Shown here: in pieces, positions 34,344-43,490 of the stretch | Layout of the letters: each line of letters begins with the position of its first letter | How positions within the stretch are numbered: the first letter of the stretch is position 1 | Source of the DNA: Cellulomonas sp. 73-145 | Lineage (GTDB): Bacteria > Actinomycetota > Actinomycetes > Actinomycetales > Cellulomonadaceae | Length of the DNA stretch: 64,000 bases | Assembly (NCBI GenBank): GCA_001898185.1 | Contig: MKTI01000006.1 | Coordinates: forward strand, 62,001-126,000 | Direction of reading: 5' to 3' | Notes under the pieces: model-generated | The model's database searches: none | What the model was told of the DNA's origin: nothing | The model's input: only the letters and a program-made list of their open reading frames with translations | Translations under genes and position numbers: made by a program

Positions 34344-34431
34344 GTCACGCATTCCGGGGAGACCGGCATCCGAGATCCGCTGCGACCATGGGGCACGTGC
34401 AGAGCACGGGCTGTCGACGCGGGGCATCGGC

Positions 34432-35778
34432 GTGAGCGCCGAGATCGACACCACCACCTCCGGCGGCGGTGAGCAACAGCCCGGCCGGCGGCTGCGGAGC
34501 TGGCTGAGCAGCGTCGCCCCGGAGCCGCCCACCTCCGGCTGGCGCCGGATGGTGCTCGCCGTGGTGCTGGTCGGCGTCGGCGCCGGGGTGGCCGGTGCCG
34601 TCTGCTGGCTGCTGCTGCACGGCGTGCAGCAGCTGGCGCTGGGAACCGTCGCGCAGGGCTCGCTCGGCTCGCTCGACACGGTGGCCGGTGTCCCGCTGCT
34701 GCGCCGGCTGCTGGCCCCGGCGATCGCCGGGCTGCTGTGCGGGCTGGCGTGGTGGTGGCTGCGCCGGCACGGCGGCGCCGAGCCGGTCACCACCGTGCTG
34801 CGGGACCCGGACCGGCGGCTGGCGTTCGCCCGCACATGGTTCGACGCGCTGCTGCAGACCGTGGTGGTCGGCGCGGGCGCGTCGATCGGCCGTGAGGGTG
34901 CACCGCGCCAGGGCGCCGCGGCGGTGGCGACCTGGCTGAGCGAGCGGCTGCGGCTCGACCCCACCGAGCGGCGGCTGATGGTCGGCGCGGCGGCCGGCGC
35001 GGGGCTCGCGGCGGTCTACAACGTGCCGCTGACCGGCGCCGTGTACGTCCTCGAGGTGCTGCTGGTCACCCGGCGGTGGCGGGCCGTGGTCGCGGCGCTG
35101 GCCGTGAGCGCGATCGCCACCGTCACCGCGTGGCCGGTGGTCGGCCGGCACCCGGTGTACCCGTTCCCGACCACACCGGTCACCGCGGGCACGTGGGTCG
35201 GGGCGCTCGTCGCCGTGCCGGTGACCGCCCTGGTCGGCGTCGCGTTCGCCCGCACGACGAGCGTGAGCCGGCACCTGACGGTGCACCGCCCGCAGCTGCT
35301 GCCCGTCACCCTGACCCTGGCGGGTGCCGCCACCGGGCTCGCCTCGTGGTGGCTGCCCACGCTGCCCGGCAACGGCAAGGCGGTGCTGGACGCGGCCTTC
35401 GTCGGCAGCCTGACCCTGCTGCCGGCGGCCCTGCTGATCGCCGCCAAGCCGGCCGCCACGGCGAGCTGGCTGTGGTCGGGTGCGGCGGGCGGACTGCTGA
35501 CACCGGCCCTCGCCACCGGCGCGGCGACCGGTGCCGTCGTCGCGCTCCTCGGCCCGCACGTGGGACTGTCGGTCTCGGTGCCTCAGCTGGCGCTGATCAT
35601 GGCCGTCGGCGTGCTCGCCGTGACCCAGCGGGCGCCCCTGTTCGCCGCGACGTTCGGCATCGAGCTGACGCACCCGCCGGCGCTGCTGTGGCTGGTGCTG
35701 GTGCTCACCGCGGTCGCCGCCCGGGCACTCGCCGAGGCGGTCCGCCGCAGCGCCTCGGCCCGCCGCGACCGCCACTGA
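34432..35778 (+). CDS. ClC-family chloride channel/transporter
   Basis: A 448-residue membrane protein. GAGASIGREGAPRQGAAAVATWL corresponds to the GREGP selectivity-filter region and GAAAGLAAVYNVPLTGAVYVLEVLL to the second conserved block, with the usual Glu in VLEV. The Glu of GREG, which gates and couples protons in exchangers, is present. The C-terminal AAGGLLTPALATGAATGAVVA is the third filter block. No CBS domains. GTG start. Confidence 0.9.
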   Translation: MSAEIDTTTSGGGEQQPGRRLRSWLSSVAPEPPTSGWRRMVLAVVLVGVGAGVAGAVCWLLLHGVQQLALGTVAQGSLGSLDTVAGVPLLRRLLAPAIAGLLCGLAWWWLRRHGGAEPVTTVLRDPDRRLAFARTWFDALLQTVVVGAGASIGREGAPRQGAAAVATWLSERLRLDPTERRLMVGAAAGAGLAAVYNVPLTGAVYVLEVLLVTRRWRAVVAALAVSAIATVTAWPVVGRHPVYPFPTTPVTAGTWVGALVAVPVTALVGVAFARTTSVSRHLTVHRPQLLPVTLTLAGAATGLASWWLPTLPGNGKAVLDAAFVGSLTLLPAALLIAAKPAATASWLWSGAAGGLLTPALATGAATGAVVALLGPHVGLSVSVPQLALIMAVGVLAVTQRAPLFAATFGIELTHPPALLWLVLVLTAVAARALAEAVRRSASARRDRH

Positions 35779-35788
35779 TCGCCGCGGC

Positions 35789-35805
35789 CGCCGCTACCAG
35801 CGGCG
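35789..35805. terminator. Short hairpin between convergent genes
   Basis: CGCCGCT (35789-35795), ACC loop, AGCGGCG (35799-35805). It lies 10 nt after the ClC stop and 4 nt from the helicase stop. Confidence 0.45.
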
Positions 35806-35809
35806 ACGG

Positions 35810-37807
35810 TCAGACGCCGGCCACCCACAGCCCGTCGCGCGCGCGGGTCATCGCCACGTACAGCTCCCGCATCCGCAGCCGGTGGTGCTCCTGCTCGGCA
35901 CCGTTCCCGTCGACCGGCTCGGTGAACCAGCTCGTCGCGACGTCCGGCATCGCCACCTGCCGGAACTCCAGCCCGGCGGCCCGGCGCACCGTGCCCACGC
36001 GCACGGCATCGGGCACGGCGCGGTCGTCGTCGTCGAGCAGCACCACCGGGATCCCGGCGCCGTTGAGGGCGCCGACGGCGACGTCCATGCCCTTCATCGT
36101 CAGGCAGAGCACGCCGACGTCCCCGTACCCGGTGCCGACCTGCTGCACCACGTCCTTCACGCGGGCCACCAGCCGCCGCGCGCGGTCGTCGTCGGTGCCG
36201 CAGCGCACGTAGAGCGGCTTGGGGCCGTGCCGGGGCACCGAGCCGGGGCGGTCCGCAGGTCCGACGGACCCGTCGAGACCGACCACCGGCTCGCCGGACA
36301 CCAGCTCGGTGGCGAACGTGAGGATCTCCGTGGTGGTGCGGTGCGCCGTGGTGAGCCGCACCGTGCGGCCGGACAGGTCGATCCCGGCCTCCGCCGGCGT
36401 GAACCCGCCGGGGTACAGCCCCTGCTGGGCGTCGCCGAGCAGCATCAGGCCGTCGGGCCGGTCGCCCACCATCGCGTGCAGCATGCCGAGCGCGGCACAG
36501 CTGAGGTGCTGCGCGTCGTCCACCACCACGCCGCTGTACCGGTGCGCGTAGGACGTCTGCGGCACGTGCACGCCCGCGAGCGCCACCAGGTCGGCCCAGT
36601 CGCCGACGTCCCGCGCGACGAGCTCCTCCTGGTAGGCGACGTACACGTCCCACACGGCGCGCCGCTCGTCGGGTCCCAGCGGCCGCAGCCGGCCGAGCCG
36701 CGGGAGCAGCGCGTACTGCTCGAAGCGGGTGAGCCCGCGACCCTTGATCACGGCGGTGACCTCGTCGTGCCAGTAGCCCTGGTCCTCCGGGGACACGGGG
36801 AGCGTGTCGAGCACGGTCCCGGCACCGGCACGGGACCACGCCGCCGCCCAGGCCGAGGCGACGGGCCGCACGCCGGTGGCGAACGGGACCGCGGCCTCGT
36901 CGAGCACCTGCCGCGCGACACCGTTGACATGCACCACGTCGATCCGGTCGACGACGTCCGGCGCCAGCCGGCCCAGCATCTCCGCCAGCACCGGCGGCTG
37001 GGTTCGCGTGAACGTCGCGACCAGCACCCGCCCCGGCCGGTTCCGCGCCAGGTACGCCGCGCGGTGCAGGCCGACCGTCGTCTTGCCGGTGCCTACCGCA
37101 CCGTGCACCAGCGCGGGACCGTCGAACGACCGTCGGACCAGGCGCGACTGCACGGGCTCGAGGAACGCCATCCACTGCTCGATCGGCGGCGCCAGCAGCC
37201 CCTCGAGCAGCGCCGCCTGCACCTCCTCGTCCGTCAGGCCGGTCCCCTGCACCGGCACCGCGGGCTCCGCCTCCTCCGGCTCGGCCGGGAACGAGGCCAG
37301 CGCCCGGGCCAGCACCGCGTCGACCTCGCCGGGGGTCAGCCGCGGTCCGCGCCCGACGACCACCCGCAGCAGCTCCCGCTCGCTGACCACCAGCACGGGG
37401 CCGATCTGCCGCTGCACCCCCTGCCAGCCGCCGAGCGCCAGCACGGGCCGGACCTCGGCCGGTGCGAGGCCCGTCTCGACCAGCTCCGCCTCGATGCGGT
37501 CGGCCAGGTCGGCGAGCGCCAGCGCCTCCCCCGTGACGTCCTCGCTGCCGCGCACCATGACGTCCTCGCCGACCAGCACGTCCGTGCCGTCGAGCCAGCC
37601 GACGACGAACACGCCGGACGGTCCGATCACCACCACGTCGACCTGCGCGCGCCGGGTGCGGGGCCACTGCCGGCGGGTCAGCAGCCGGTACTCCCGGGAC
37701 GCCAGCGGCTCGAGCATCTGCTCGACGTGCCCACGCCCGACCGTGTCGGTCGGCGCAGGCGCGGCCCGGCGCCGGGCACGGCCCCCCGCGGACTGCCCTG
37801 CTGGCAT
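35810..37807 (-). CDS. NERD-domain UvrD/Rep-like helicase
   Basis: A 665-residue protein. Residues 40-110 are a nuclease-related NERD domain (REYRLLTRRQWPRTRRAQVDVVVIGPSGVFVVGWLDG). From about 220 on it is an SF1 helicase: ALVHGAVGTGKTTVGLHRAAYLAR (Walker A), GVVVDDAQHLSCAAL (Walker B with DDAQ), LMLLGDAQQGLYPGGF, VGTVRRAAGLEFRQVAM and ELYVAMTRARDGLWVAGV at the C-terminus. NERD-UvrD proteins are presumed DNA processing or stress enzymes. ATG 37807 is preferred over 37840 because GGAGG lies 7 nt upstream. Confidence 0.88.
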   Translation of the reverse strand: MPAGQSAGGRARRRAAPAPTDTVGRGHVEQMLEPLASREYRLLTRRQWPRTRRAQVDVVVIGPSGVFVVGWLDGTDVLVGEDVMVRGSEDVTGEALALADLADRIEAELVETGLAPAEVRPVLALGGWQGVQRQIGPVLVVSERELLRVVVGRGPRLTPGEVDAVLARALASFPAEPEEAEPAVPVQGTGLTDEEVQAALLEGLLAPPIEQWMAFLEPVQSRLVRRSFDGPALVHGAVGTGKTTVGLHRAAYLARNRPGRVLVATFTRTQPPVLAEMLGRLAPDVVDRIDVVHVNGVARQVLDEAAVPFATGVRPVASAWAAAWSRAGAGTVLDTLPVSPEDQGYWHDEVTAVIKGRGLTRFEQYALLPRLGRLRPLGPDERRAVWDVYVAYQEELVARDVGDWADLVALAGVHVPQTSYAHRYSGVVVDDAQHLSCAALGMLHAMVGDRPDGLMLLGDAQQGLYPGGFTPAEAGIDLSGRTVRLTTAHRTTTEILTFATELVSGEPVVGLDGSVGPADRPGSVPRHGPKPLYVRCGTDDDRARRLVARVKDVVQQVGTGYGDVGVLCLTMKGMDVAVGALNGAGIPVVLLDDDDRAVPDAVRVGTVRRAAGLEFRQVAMPDVATSWFTEPVDGNGAEQEHHRLRMRELYVAMTRARDGLWVAGV

Positions 37808-38304
37808 GGATCGACCTCCAGTGCACCTATCGGCGCGCACCGCCCCCGGATTGAGGACCCGATCGGGTGGTCCCGACCACAGCCCCGCGCGCCGCCCTCA
37901 AGCCTGGCCCCCTGCCCGCCGATCTCGCACCCGGGGGCAGACGATGAGCGACGCAGGCTTCGGCGCCGAGCAGCAGGTGAGCCGACGGCGCGGCGTTCCG
38001 CGCGGTACCGGGAGGACGCGCGCGAGGCGCCGCGGTGGACGAGGCAGCGCGCGAGCGGCCGCGCCGTGACCAACGCAACCGACCGCCGGCGGTGCCGGTC
38101 GGCCACTGAGGCGCGGGTGCCGACGCGGGTAGAGCGGGGCAAGCGGGTGCTGATTTTGCGGTGTGCGCCCCGTGTACGTACATCAGGCGTACAGCGTGAA
38201 ATGCATGCCCGCTCACCCCGCTCACCCGGCCACCCGCGGCCGCTCTGCGCCGGGTCGGTCACGGTGCGTGTCCGACGGCCGGTGACCCGGAGCGGTTCGG
38301 GTCG
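37808..38304. other. Gene-free stretch with a short AT-rich patch
   Basis: Between the helicase start and the ABC importer end I find no frame with a believable product; the longest ones are Arg/Ala-rich shadows with rare-codon use. A patch near 38148-38205 is much less GC-rich than its surroundings (TGATTTTGCGGTG, TGTACGTACA palindrome, GTGAAATGCATG). It could be a promoter or the remnant of an element. Confidence 0.4.
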
Positions 38305-38352
38305 GTGAGGCAATGGGTCAGACAGGCAACGGGTCGGAGAGGCGACAGGTCA
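38305..38352. repeat. Three tandem 16-bp units ending in the importer ATPase stop codon
   Basis: GTGAGGCAATGGGTCA (38305-38320), GACAGGCAACGGGTCG (38321-38336), GAGAGGCGACAGGTCA (38337-38352). The last three bases are the TGA stop of the ATPase gene on the minus strand. Confidence 0.8.
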
Positions 38353-39165
38353 GAACGGGTGCAGCAGGCGGTGCACGAACTGCCGGGTGCGCTCGTGCTG
38401 CGGCTCCCGCAGCACCTGGTCCGGCGGGCCGATCTCCGCGATCCGACCGGCGTCGACGAACGCCACCCGGTGGGCCACCTCGCGGGCGAACTGCAGCTCG
38501 TGCGTGACGATCACCATGGTCCAGCCCTCGTGCGCCAGCTCGAGGATCAGGGACAGCACCTCACCGACCAGCTCGGGGTCGAGGGCCGACGTCGGCTCGT
38601 CGAACAGCAGCAGCTGCGGCCGCAGCGCCAGTGCGCGGGCGATGCCGACCCGCTGCTGCTGACCTCCGGACAGCTGCACGGGGTACACGTCCCGCTTGTC
38701 GGCCAGCCCCACCCGGTCGAGCAGCGCCTCCGCATCCCGCACGGCCTCGGCGCGCGGGCGCCGCTGCACCACCACGGGACCCTCGATCACGTTCTGCAGC
38801 ACGGTCTTGTGCGGGAACAGGTGGTGGTGCTGGAACACCATCGCCGACCGGTCCCGCAGCGCGTGCACCTCACGACGGCCGGGACGGGCGCCGAAGTCGA
38901 CGCGGGCGCCACCGGCGATCTCGATCACCCCGGAGTCGGCCGTCTCGAGGCCGTTGAGGCAGCGCAGCAGCGTCGTCTTGCCGGAGCCCGACGAGCCGAT
39001 CACGGCGAGCACCTCGCCGCGGTGCACCGTCAGGTCGACGCCGTCCAGCACGCGCACGGCGCCGAACGCCTTGTGCAGGTCGGTGACGGTGACGAGCGCG
39101 GGGCCGACCTCGGCCCGGCTCGGAGCCGCCGGACCGTCCGGGACCGCGGGATCAACGGGCGACAT
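38350..39165 (-). CDS. Polar amino acid (cystine-type) ABC importer ATPase
   Basis: A 271-residue ATPase of the GlnQ/HisP group: Walker [20 protein letters not shown]-loop [25 protein letters not shown], signature [17 protein letters not shown], Walker [22 protein letters not shown]-loop [17 protein letters not shown]. The first 25 residues are an extra Pro/Ala-rich stretch. It overlaps the permease gene by 14 nt. Together with the permease and binding protein it forms a complete importer, most like cystine TcyABC. Confidence 0.92.
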   Translation of the reverse strand: MSPVDPAVPDGPAAPSRAEVGPALVTVTDLHKAFGAVRVLDGVDLTVHRGEVLAVIGSSGSGKTTLLRCLNGLETADSGVIEIAGGARVDFGARPGRREVHALRDRSAMVFQHHHLFPHKTVLQNVIEGPVVVQRRPRAEAVRDAEALLDRVGLADKRDVYPVQLSGGQQQRVGIARALALRPQLLLFDEPTSALDPELVGEVLSLILELAHEGWTMVIVTHELQFAREVAHRVAFVDAGRIAEIGPPDQVLREPQHERTRQFVHRLLHPF

Positions 39166-39898
39166 GACGCTCCAACCGGGTCTCCAGGCGGGCCTGCCCC
39201 GCGGACAGCACCAGGCAGATCAGCCAGTAGATCAGCGCCGCCTCCAGGTAGAGCAGCATGAACTCCTGGCTGAACGCCGCGATCTTCTGCGCCTCCCGGA
39301 ACAGCTCCGTGACCAGGATCAACGACGCCAGCGAGGTGTCCTTCACCAGGCTGATGAACGTGTTCGACAGCGGCGGCACGGACACCCGGGCCGCCTGCGG
39401 CAGGATGATCCGCCCCAGCGCCCGCCGATGGGACATGCCGATCACGTAGGCCGCCTCCCACTGGCCCTGCGGCACGGACAGGATGGCCGCCCGGACGATC
39501 TCGGCGGCGTACCCGCCGACGTTCAGCGAGAACGCGAGGATCGCACTGGGCCACGGGTTGATCACCAGGCCGATCGAGGGCAGCCCGTAGAAGATGACGA
39601 ACAGCTGCACCAGCAGCGGGGTGCCGCGCACCACCGAGACGTAGGCGCGGCCGACGCCACGGGCTACCGCGTTGCGGGAGAGCCGCATCAGCGCGATCCC
39701 GACGGCGATCACCATGCCGCCGACGAAGGACAGCGCGGCCAGCGGGATGGTCCCCCGGACGGCACCGAGCGCGATGGTCGGTGCCGACCGGAGGACCAGC
39801 GGCCAGTCGACCGTGGACAGGGCTCCGCCTGGAACCGTGGTGGGCAGGACGGCGGGCAGGGCGGCGTGCACGGCCGCCAGCACGGTCGGGACGGGCAT
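39152..39898 (-). CDS. Polar amino acid ABC importer permease
   Basis: A 248-residue permease with five membrane segments. Family blocks: [51 protein letters not shown] (His/Glu permease signature) and the EAA loop [47 protein letters not shown]. It is the TcyB/HisM type that homodimerises with its ATPase. It overlaps the ATPase gene and starts 3 nt after the binding-protein stop, so all three are one operon. Confidence 0.92.
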   Translation of the reverse strand: MPVPTVLAAVHAALPAVLPTTVPGGALSTVDWPLVLRSAPTIALGAVRGTIPLAALSFVGGMVIAVGIALMRLSRNAVARGVGRAYVSVVRGTPLLVQLFVIFYGLPSIGLVINPWPSAILAFSLNVGGYAAEIVRAAILSVPQGQWEAAYVIGMSHRRALGRIILPQAARVSVPPLSNTFISLVKDTSLASLILVTELFREAQKIAAFSQEFMLLYLEAALIYWLICLVLSAGQARLETRLERHVAR

Positions 39899-39901
39899 CG
39901 G

Positions 39902-40747
39902 CTACTTGGTCACGTCGGCGCCGAAGTACTTCTGCGAGATCGACGTCAGGGTGCCGTCGTCGGCCAGCTGCTTCAGGGCCGTGTCAATCGCCTGGGTCAG
40001 GGCGGTGGCGCCCTTCTTCAGCGCGACGGCGCTCTGGCTCTTGTCGGTGGTCTCGGCGGCGATCTTCAGGCCGGCCTGGCCGTTCGTCTTCACGTAGTCG
40101 AGGTACGTCAGCTTGTCGTTGATCGTCGCGTCCACGCGCCCCTGCTGCACCAGGGCCACGGACTGCGCCCAGCCCTCGACCGACTGCACGTTGGCGCCGC
40201 TGGACTGCGCGAGCTTGTACCAGTTGCTGGTCAGCGACTGGGCGGTGGTCTTGCCCTTGAGGGAGTCGAACGACGTGATCGACGTGTTGTCCTGCTTCAC
40301 GACGATGACGCCGGTGGAGACGGTGTACGGCGTGGAGAACTCGTACTTCGCCTGGCGCTCCGGGGTGATGGACACCTGGTTGGTGATCGCGTCGAACCGC
40401 CCGGCGTCCAGCCCGGCGAAGATCGCGTCCCACTGGGTCTCCTGGAACGCCGCCTTCACCCCGAGCTTGCCGGCGATGGCGCGGGCCACCTCGACGTCGA
40501 ACCCGGTCAGGTCGCCGCCGCCGTCGGCGTGGAAGCTGAACGGCTTGTAGGTGCCCTCGGTGCCGAACGTGATGACGCCGGCCTTCTGCACCTTGGCCAA
40601 CGACTGGTCGGCACCGGCGGCAGCGGTCCCGGAGGCCGCGGAGCCGGTGGCGGACGCCGATCCCGACCCGCCCGTGGACGAGCAGGCGCCCAGGCCCACC
40701 ACGAGGGCGGCGGCGATCAGGGCGGTGCGCAGATGACGGGCGTGCAT
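39902..40747 (-). CDS. Amino acid-binding lipoprotein of the importer (cystine-type)
   Basis: A 281-residue solute-binding protein. Lipoprotein signal peptide with Cys22 (VVGLGAC), Ser/Gly/Ala linker to about 48, then the SBP family 3 fold: VITFGTEGTYKPFSFHADGGGDLTGFDVEVARAIAGKLGVKAAFQETQWDAIFAGLDAGRFDAI, SITPERQAKYEFSTPY and NDKLTYLDYVKTNG. The FHADGGGDLTGFDVEV and QTQWDxIFAGL-like pattern fits cystine-binding TcyA proteins. It is preceded by a 190-nt leader holding a Cys-rich small ORF and hairpins, which also points to sulfur amino acids. Confidence 0.9.
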   Translation of the reverse strand: MHARHLRTALIAAALVVGLGACSSTGGSGSASATGSAASGTAAAGADQSLAKVQKAGVITFGTEGTYKPFSFHADGGGDLTGFDVEVARAIAGKLGVKAAFQETQWDAIFAGLDAGRFDAITNQVSITPERQAKYEFSTPYTVSTGVIVVKQDNTSITSFDSLKGKTTAQSLTSNWYKLAQSSGANVQSVEGWAQSVALVQQGRVDATINDKLTYLDYVKTNGQAGLKIAAETTDKSQSAVALKKGATALTQAIDTALKQLADDGTLTSISQKYFGADVTK

Positions 40748-40893
40748 GGGGGTGCCTCTTCTCGGTGGAGCGGGCCGTGGCGGCCCTGCGGAGCTGTCTC
40801 ACGGACGGACGGACTCCTGGGAGTCGATCCTGCGGGGCGGTTCCCGGTGCCGCACGCGGTGGTGCCGGCAGGCGGAGCTAGGGGGAACCTGAG

Positions 40894-40930
40894 GGACGAG
40901 ATCGTCCGGGGCGCCGCTCGACGGCGGCGC
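40894..40930 (-). promoter_or_regulatory. Two consecutive hairpins after the Cys-rich leader ORF
   Basis: In transcript order, GCGCCGC-loop-GCGGCGC (40930-40911) begins 9 nt after the leader ORF stop, and GGACGA-GA-TCGTCC (40907-40894) follows directly. They fit a ribosome-controlled attenuator ahead of the cystine importer. No U tract is seen, so termination could be Rho-dependent or the control translational. Confidence 0.5.
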
Positions 40931-40939
40931 GGGGGTCGC

Positions 40940-41014
40940 TCAGCGGCGACAGCAGAGGCGACGACACGCACCCGCCACGGCCGCAGCCGTGGTGGTGGTC
41001 AGGTCGTCGCGCAT
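40940..41014 (-). CDS. Cysteine-rich leader peptide (candidate attenuator)
   Basis: A 24-codon ORF, MRDDLTTTTAAAVAGACRRL followed by CCRR and stop, ending 192 nt before the cystine-type binding protein gene. Three of its last eight residues are Cys, two adjacent. The same frame can start at ATG 41056, adding MPFRVVGILCCHGG with two more adjacent Cys. Short ORFs ending in Cys codons act as cysteine-responsive attenuators ahead of sulfur genes in mycobacteria; here the downstream gene and the hairpins fit the same scheme. Expression itself is not proven. Confidence 0.6.
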   Translation of the reverse strand: MRDDLTTTTAAAVAGACRRLCCRR

Positions 41015-41093
41015 GCCGCCATGGCAGCACAGGATGCCCACGACTCGGAACGGCATCTCCCCTGCTGAGACAAAGCGGTCCACCGCTGCCGCG

Positions 41094-41099
41094 TAGGGT
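41094..41099 (+). promoter_or_regulatory. Probable leaderless -10 box (TAGGGT)
   Basis: TAGGGT ends 6 nt before the GTG at 41106, in the 90-nt region shared with the divergent leader ORF. Confidence 0.4.
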
Positions 41100-41105
41100 C
41101 GGCGC

Positions 41106-42224
41106 GTGATCCGCTCGCTCGTCGAGGAGTTCGCCTTCGACCCCGCCGTCGTCCAGCTCAACCACGCGTCGTTCGGCGCACCGACCCGTGCGGCGCTGAC
41201 CTGGCACGACGCGGTGCGACGTGCCGCGGAGGCGGACACGTCCGCGTCGCTGGGGAAGGCCCTGCAGGACGACCTGCGGCGGGTCGGCGCCGTGGTCGCG
41301 GGACTGATCGGCGCGGACCCGGCGGACGTGGCGATCGTGACGGCGTCGACGGAGGCGTCCGGGGCGCTGTCGACGTCGCTGCCGCTGGCGGCCGGCGACG
41401 TGGTGGTGCTGACCGACGGCGAGTACGAGTCGGTGATCCGTGCCTGGCAGGTGCGGGCCGAGGCGGTCGGCGCGACGGTGCTGCGGCTGCCCCTGCCGGT
41501 GCCCGCCGCGTCGGCGGCGGTGGTCGACCTGTTCACAGCCCTGCCGGCGCGGACCCGGTACGTGGTGCTCAGCTCGATCACGTCGTCCACCGCCCTGCGC
41601 ATGCCGGTGGCGGAGGTCGCCCGCCTCGCGGCGGATGCCGGGGCGGCGCTCGTCGTCGACGCCGCGCACTCGGTCGGCCACGAGCCGCTGGACGTGTCGA
41701 CCCTCGGCGCGGCCGCCATCTACGGGTCGCTGCACAAGTGGCTGCCGGTGCCGAGGCCGCTGGGCTTCCTGTGGGTGGACCGGGCACTGGTCGACGTGGT
41801 GCGGCCGGCGGCGGTCGCGCTGCACCTGGACGAGCCGCTGCTGCAGCGGTTCGGCTGGCGCGGCACGTGGGACCCGGCGCCGGTCCGCGGGTTGGAGCGG
41901 GCGCTCGACGAGTGGCGGACGTGGGACGACGGCGGCCGGCTCGATGCCGCCGCGGCGCTGGCCGACCGCGCCGACCAGCTGCTCACCGAGCTCGGGTGGG
42001 TGCCGACCGGTGAGCCCTCGATGCGACCGGCACGGCTGCGCGGCTTCGTCGTCCCGACGCCGCTGCCCGTGCTGCGGGAGACGCTGGCGGCCGCCGGGGT
42101 GCGGCTGTGGACCGGCACCGTGCCGGACGGCCGCACGGCCGCCCGTCTGGCGACGCACGTCTACACCGACGAGGCGGACCTGAACCGCCTGGCCGCCGCG
42201 GCCCGGAGCCTCCCCGCCGCCTGA
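41106..42224 (+). CDS. Class V PLP aminotransferase-family protein (cysteine desulfurase-like)
   Basis: A 372-residue fold-type I PLP enzyme. LNHASFGAPTRAAL at the start is typical of the isopenicillin-N-epimerase/CefD-like branch. D185 and H188 in VVDAAHSVGHEPLDV and the PLP Lys K211 in YGSLHKWLPVPRPLGFLW are in place. It lacks the Cys loop of NifS/SufS-type desulfurases, so it may be a lyase or epimerase. Divergence from the cystine importer and its Cys-rich leader suggests that the substrate is a sulfur amino acid. GTG start after a TAGGGT box. Confidence 0.85.
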   Translation: MIRSLVEEFAFDPAVVQLNHASFGAPTRAALTWHDAVRRAAEADTSASLGKALQDDLRRVGAVVAGLIGADPADVAIVTASTEASGALSTSLPLAAGDVVVLTDGEYESVIRAWQVRAEAVGATVLRLPLPVPAASAAVVDLFTALPARTRYVVLSSITSSTALRMPVAEVARLAADAGAALVVDAAHSVGHEPLDVSTLGAAAIYGSLHKWLPVPRPLGFLWVDRALVDVVRPAAVALHLDEPLLQRFGWRGTWDPAPVRGLERALDEWRTWDDGGRLDAAAALADRADQLLTELGWVPTGEPSMRPARLRGFVVPTPLPVLRETLAAAGVRLWTGTVPDGRTAARLATHVYTDEADLNRLAAAARSLPAA

Positions 42225-42294
42225 CCCGACCGGCCCGCCGGCGACACCGGACGGACCGGGAATCATGGGACGTGCCTGGCGGTTCGCTCTGCAC

Positions 42295-43413
42295 GTGAGC
42301 ATCCTCTTCGCGCCGCTGACCCTGCGCGGCACCACCGTCCGCAACCGCGCCTGGCTGTCGCCGATGTGCCAGTACTCCGCCGTGGACGGCGTGCCCAACG
42401 ACTGGCACCTGGTCCACCTCGGGGCCCGTGCCGCCGGCGGTTTCGGCCTGGTGCTCACCGAGGCGACCGCCGTCACCGCCGACGGCCGGATCAGCCCCCA
42501 GGACACCGGCCTGTGGAACGAGCAGCAGACCGCCGCCTGGGCCCGCATCACCGACGTGATCCACGCGCGCGGTGCCGTGGCGGGCGTCCAGCTGGCCCAC
42601 GCCGGCCGCAAGGCGTCGACGTTCCGGCCCTTCCACGAGGGTCACGGCAGCGTGCCCGTCCCCGACGGCGGCTGGGGCACCGTCGCACCGTCGGGTGTGG
42701 AGTTCCCCGGCTACGAGGCCCCGCGCGAGCTGTCCGACGACGAGGTCGCCGCGATCCCGGCCACCTTCGCGGCCGCCGCCCGCCGCGCGCTGGACGCCGG
42801 CTTCGACGTCGCCGAGGTGCACGCCGCGCACGGCTACCTGCTGCACCAGTTCCTCTCGCCGCTGTCCAACCGCCGCACCGACCGCTGGGGCGGCTCGCCG
42901 GAGAACCGCGTGCGGCTGCTGCACCAGGTGGTGGACGCGGTCCGCGAGGTGTGGCCGGACGAGCGACCGGTGGTGGTGCGGCTCTCCGCGACCGACTGGA
43001 CCGAGGGCGGCCTGACGGTGGACGACGTCGCCGAGGTGGCCCGCGGGCTGGCCGGCCGCGGTGTCGACCTGGTCGACGTGTCCACCGGTGGCAACGTCCC
43101 GGCGCAGATTCCCGTCGGCCCCGGGTACCAGGTGCCGGCCGCCCGCCGCATCCGCGAGGTGTCCGGCCTGCCGGTGTCCGCCGTCGGGCTGATAAGCGCC
43201 GCGGCGCAGGCCGAGCAGGTGCTGGTCGAGGGCTCGGCGGACGCGGTGATGATCGCCCGCGCGGCGCTGCGCGACCCGTCCTGGGCGCTGCACGCGGCCG
43301 CTGAGCTGGGCCTCTCCCTGCCGACCCTCGAGCACGTCGGTGCCGACGCCCGCGTCGCGCCGGGTCAGCCGACCGGCTGGCCGGTGCAGTACGAGCGGGC
43401 GGTGCGCGGCTGA
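42295..43413 (+). CDS. Old yellow enzyme-family NADH:flavin oxidoreductase (YqjM type)
   Basis: A 372-residue FMN enzyme. LFAPLTLRGTTVRNRAWLSPMCQYSAVDGVPNDWHLVHLGARA is the YqjM/thermophilic-like OYE start (Cys in PMCQYS tunes the flavin). The substrate-binding pair lies in VQLAHAGRKAS, the EVHAAHGYLLHQFLSPLSNRRTDRWGGSPENR block is complete, and SADAVMIARAALRDP ends the barrel. These enzymes reduce activated C=C bonds. GTG 42295 fits where homologues begin; ATG 42265 would add ten residues. Confidence 0.92.
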   Translation: MSILFAPLTLRGTTVRNRAWLSPMCQYSAVDGVPNDWHLVHLGARAAGGFGLVLTEATAVTADGRISPQDTGLWNEQQTAAWARITDVIHARGAVAGVQLAHAGRKASTFRPFHEGHGSVPVPDGGWGTVAPSGVEFPGYEAPRELSDDEVAAIPATFAAAARRALDAGFDVAEVHAAHGYLLHQFLSPLSNRRTDRWGGSPENRVRLLHQVVDAVREVWPDERPVVVRLSATDWTEGGLTVDDVAEVARGLAGRGVDLVDVSTGGNVPAQIPVGPGYQVPAARRIREVSGLPVSAVGLISAAAQAEQVLVEGSADAVMIARAALRDPSWALHAAAELGLSLPTLEHVGADARVAPGQPTGWPVQYERAVRG

Positions 43414-43490
43414 CGCGCTGACGTCGGAGCGCGCGTCGGCCTCTGGGTCCGCGCCGTGCCAGCCGAAGCCCGCACGCCCCCGGACGCCAC

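Noticed and set aside
37827..38225. Possible small protein on the minus strand beginning MSGVSGHAFHAVRLMYVHG
   Set aside because: The rest is Arg/Ala/Pro-rich and extends over the start of the helicase gene without coding bias or ribosome site.
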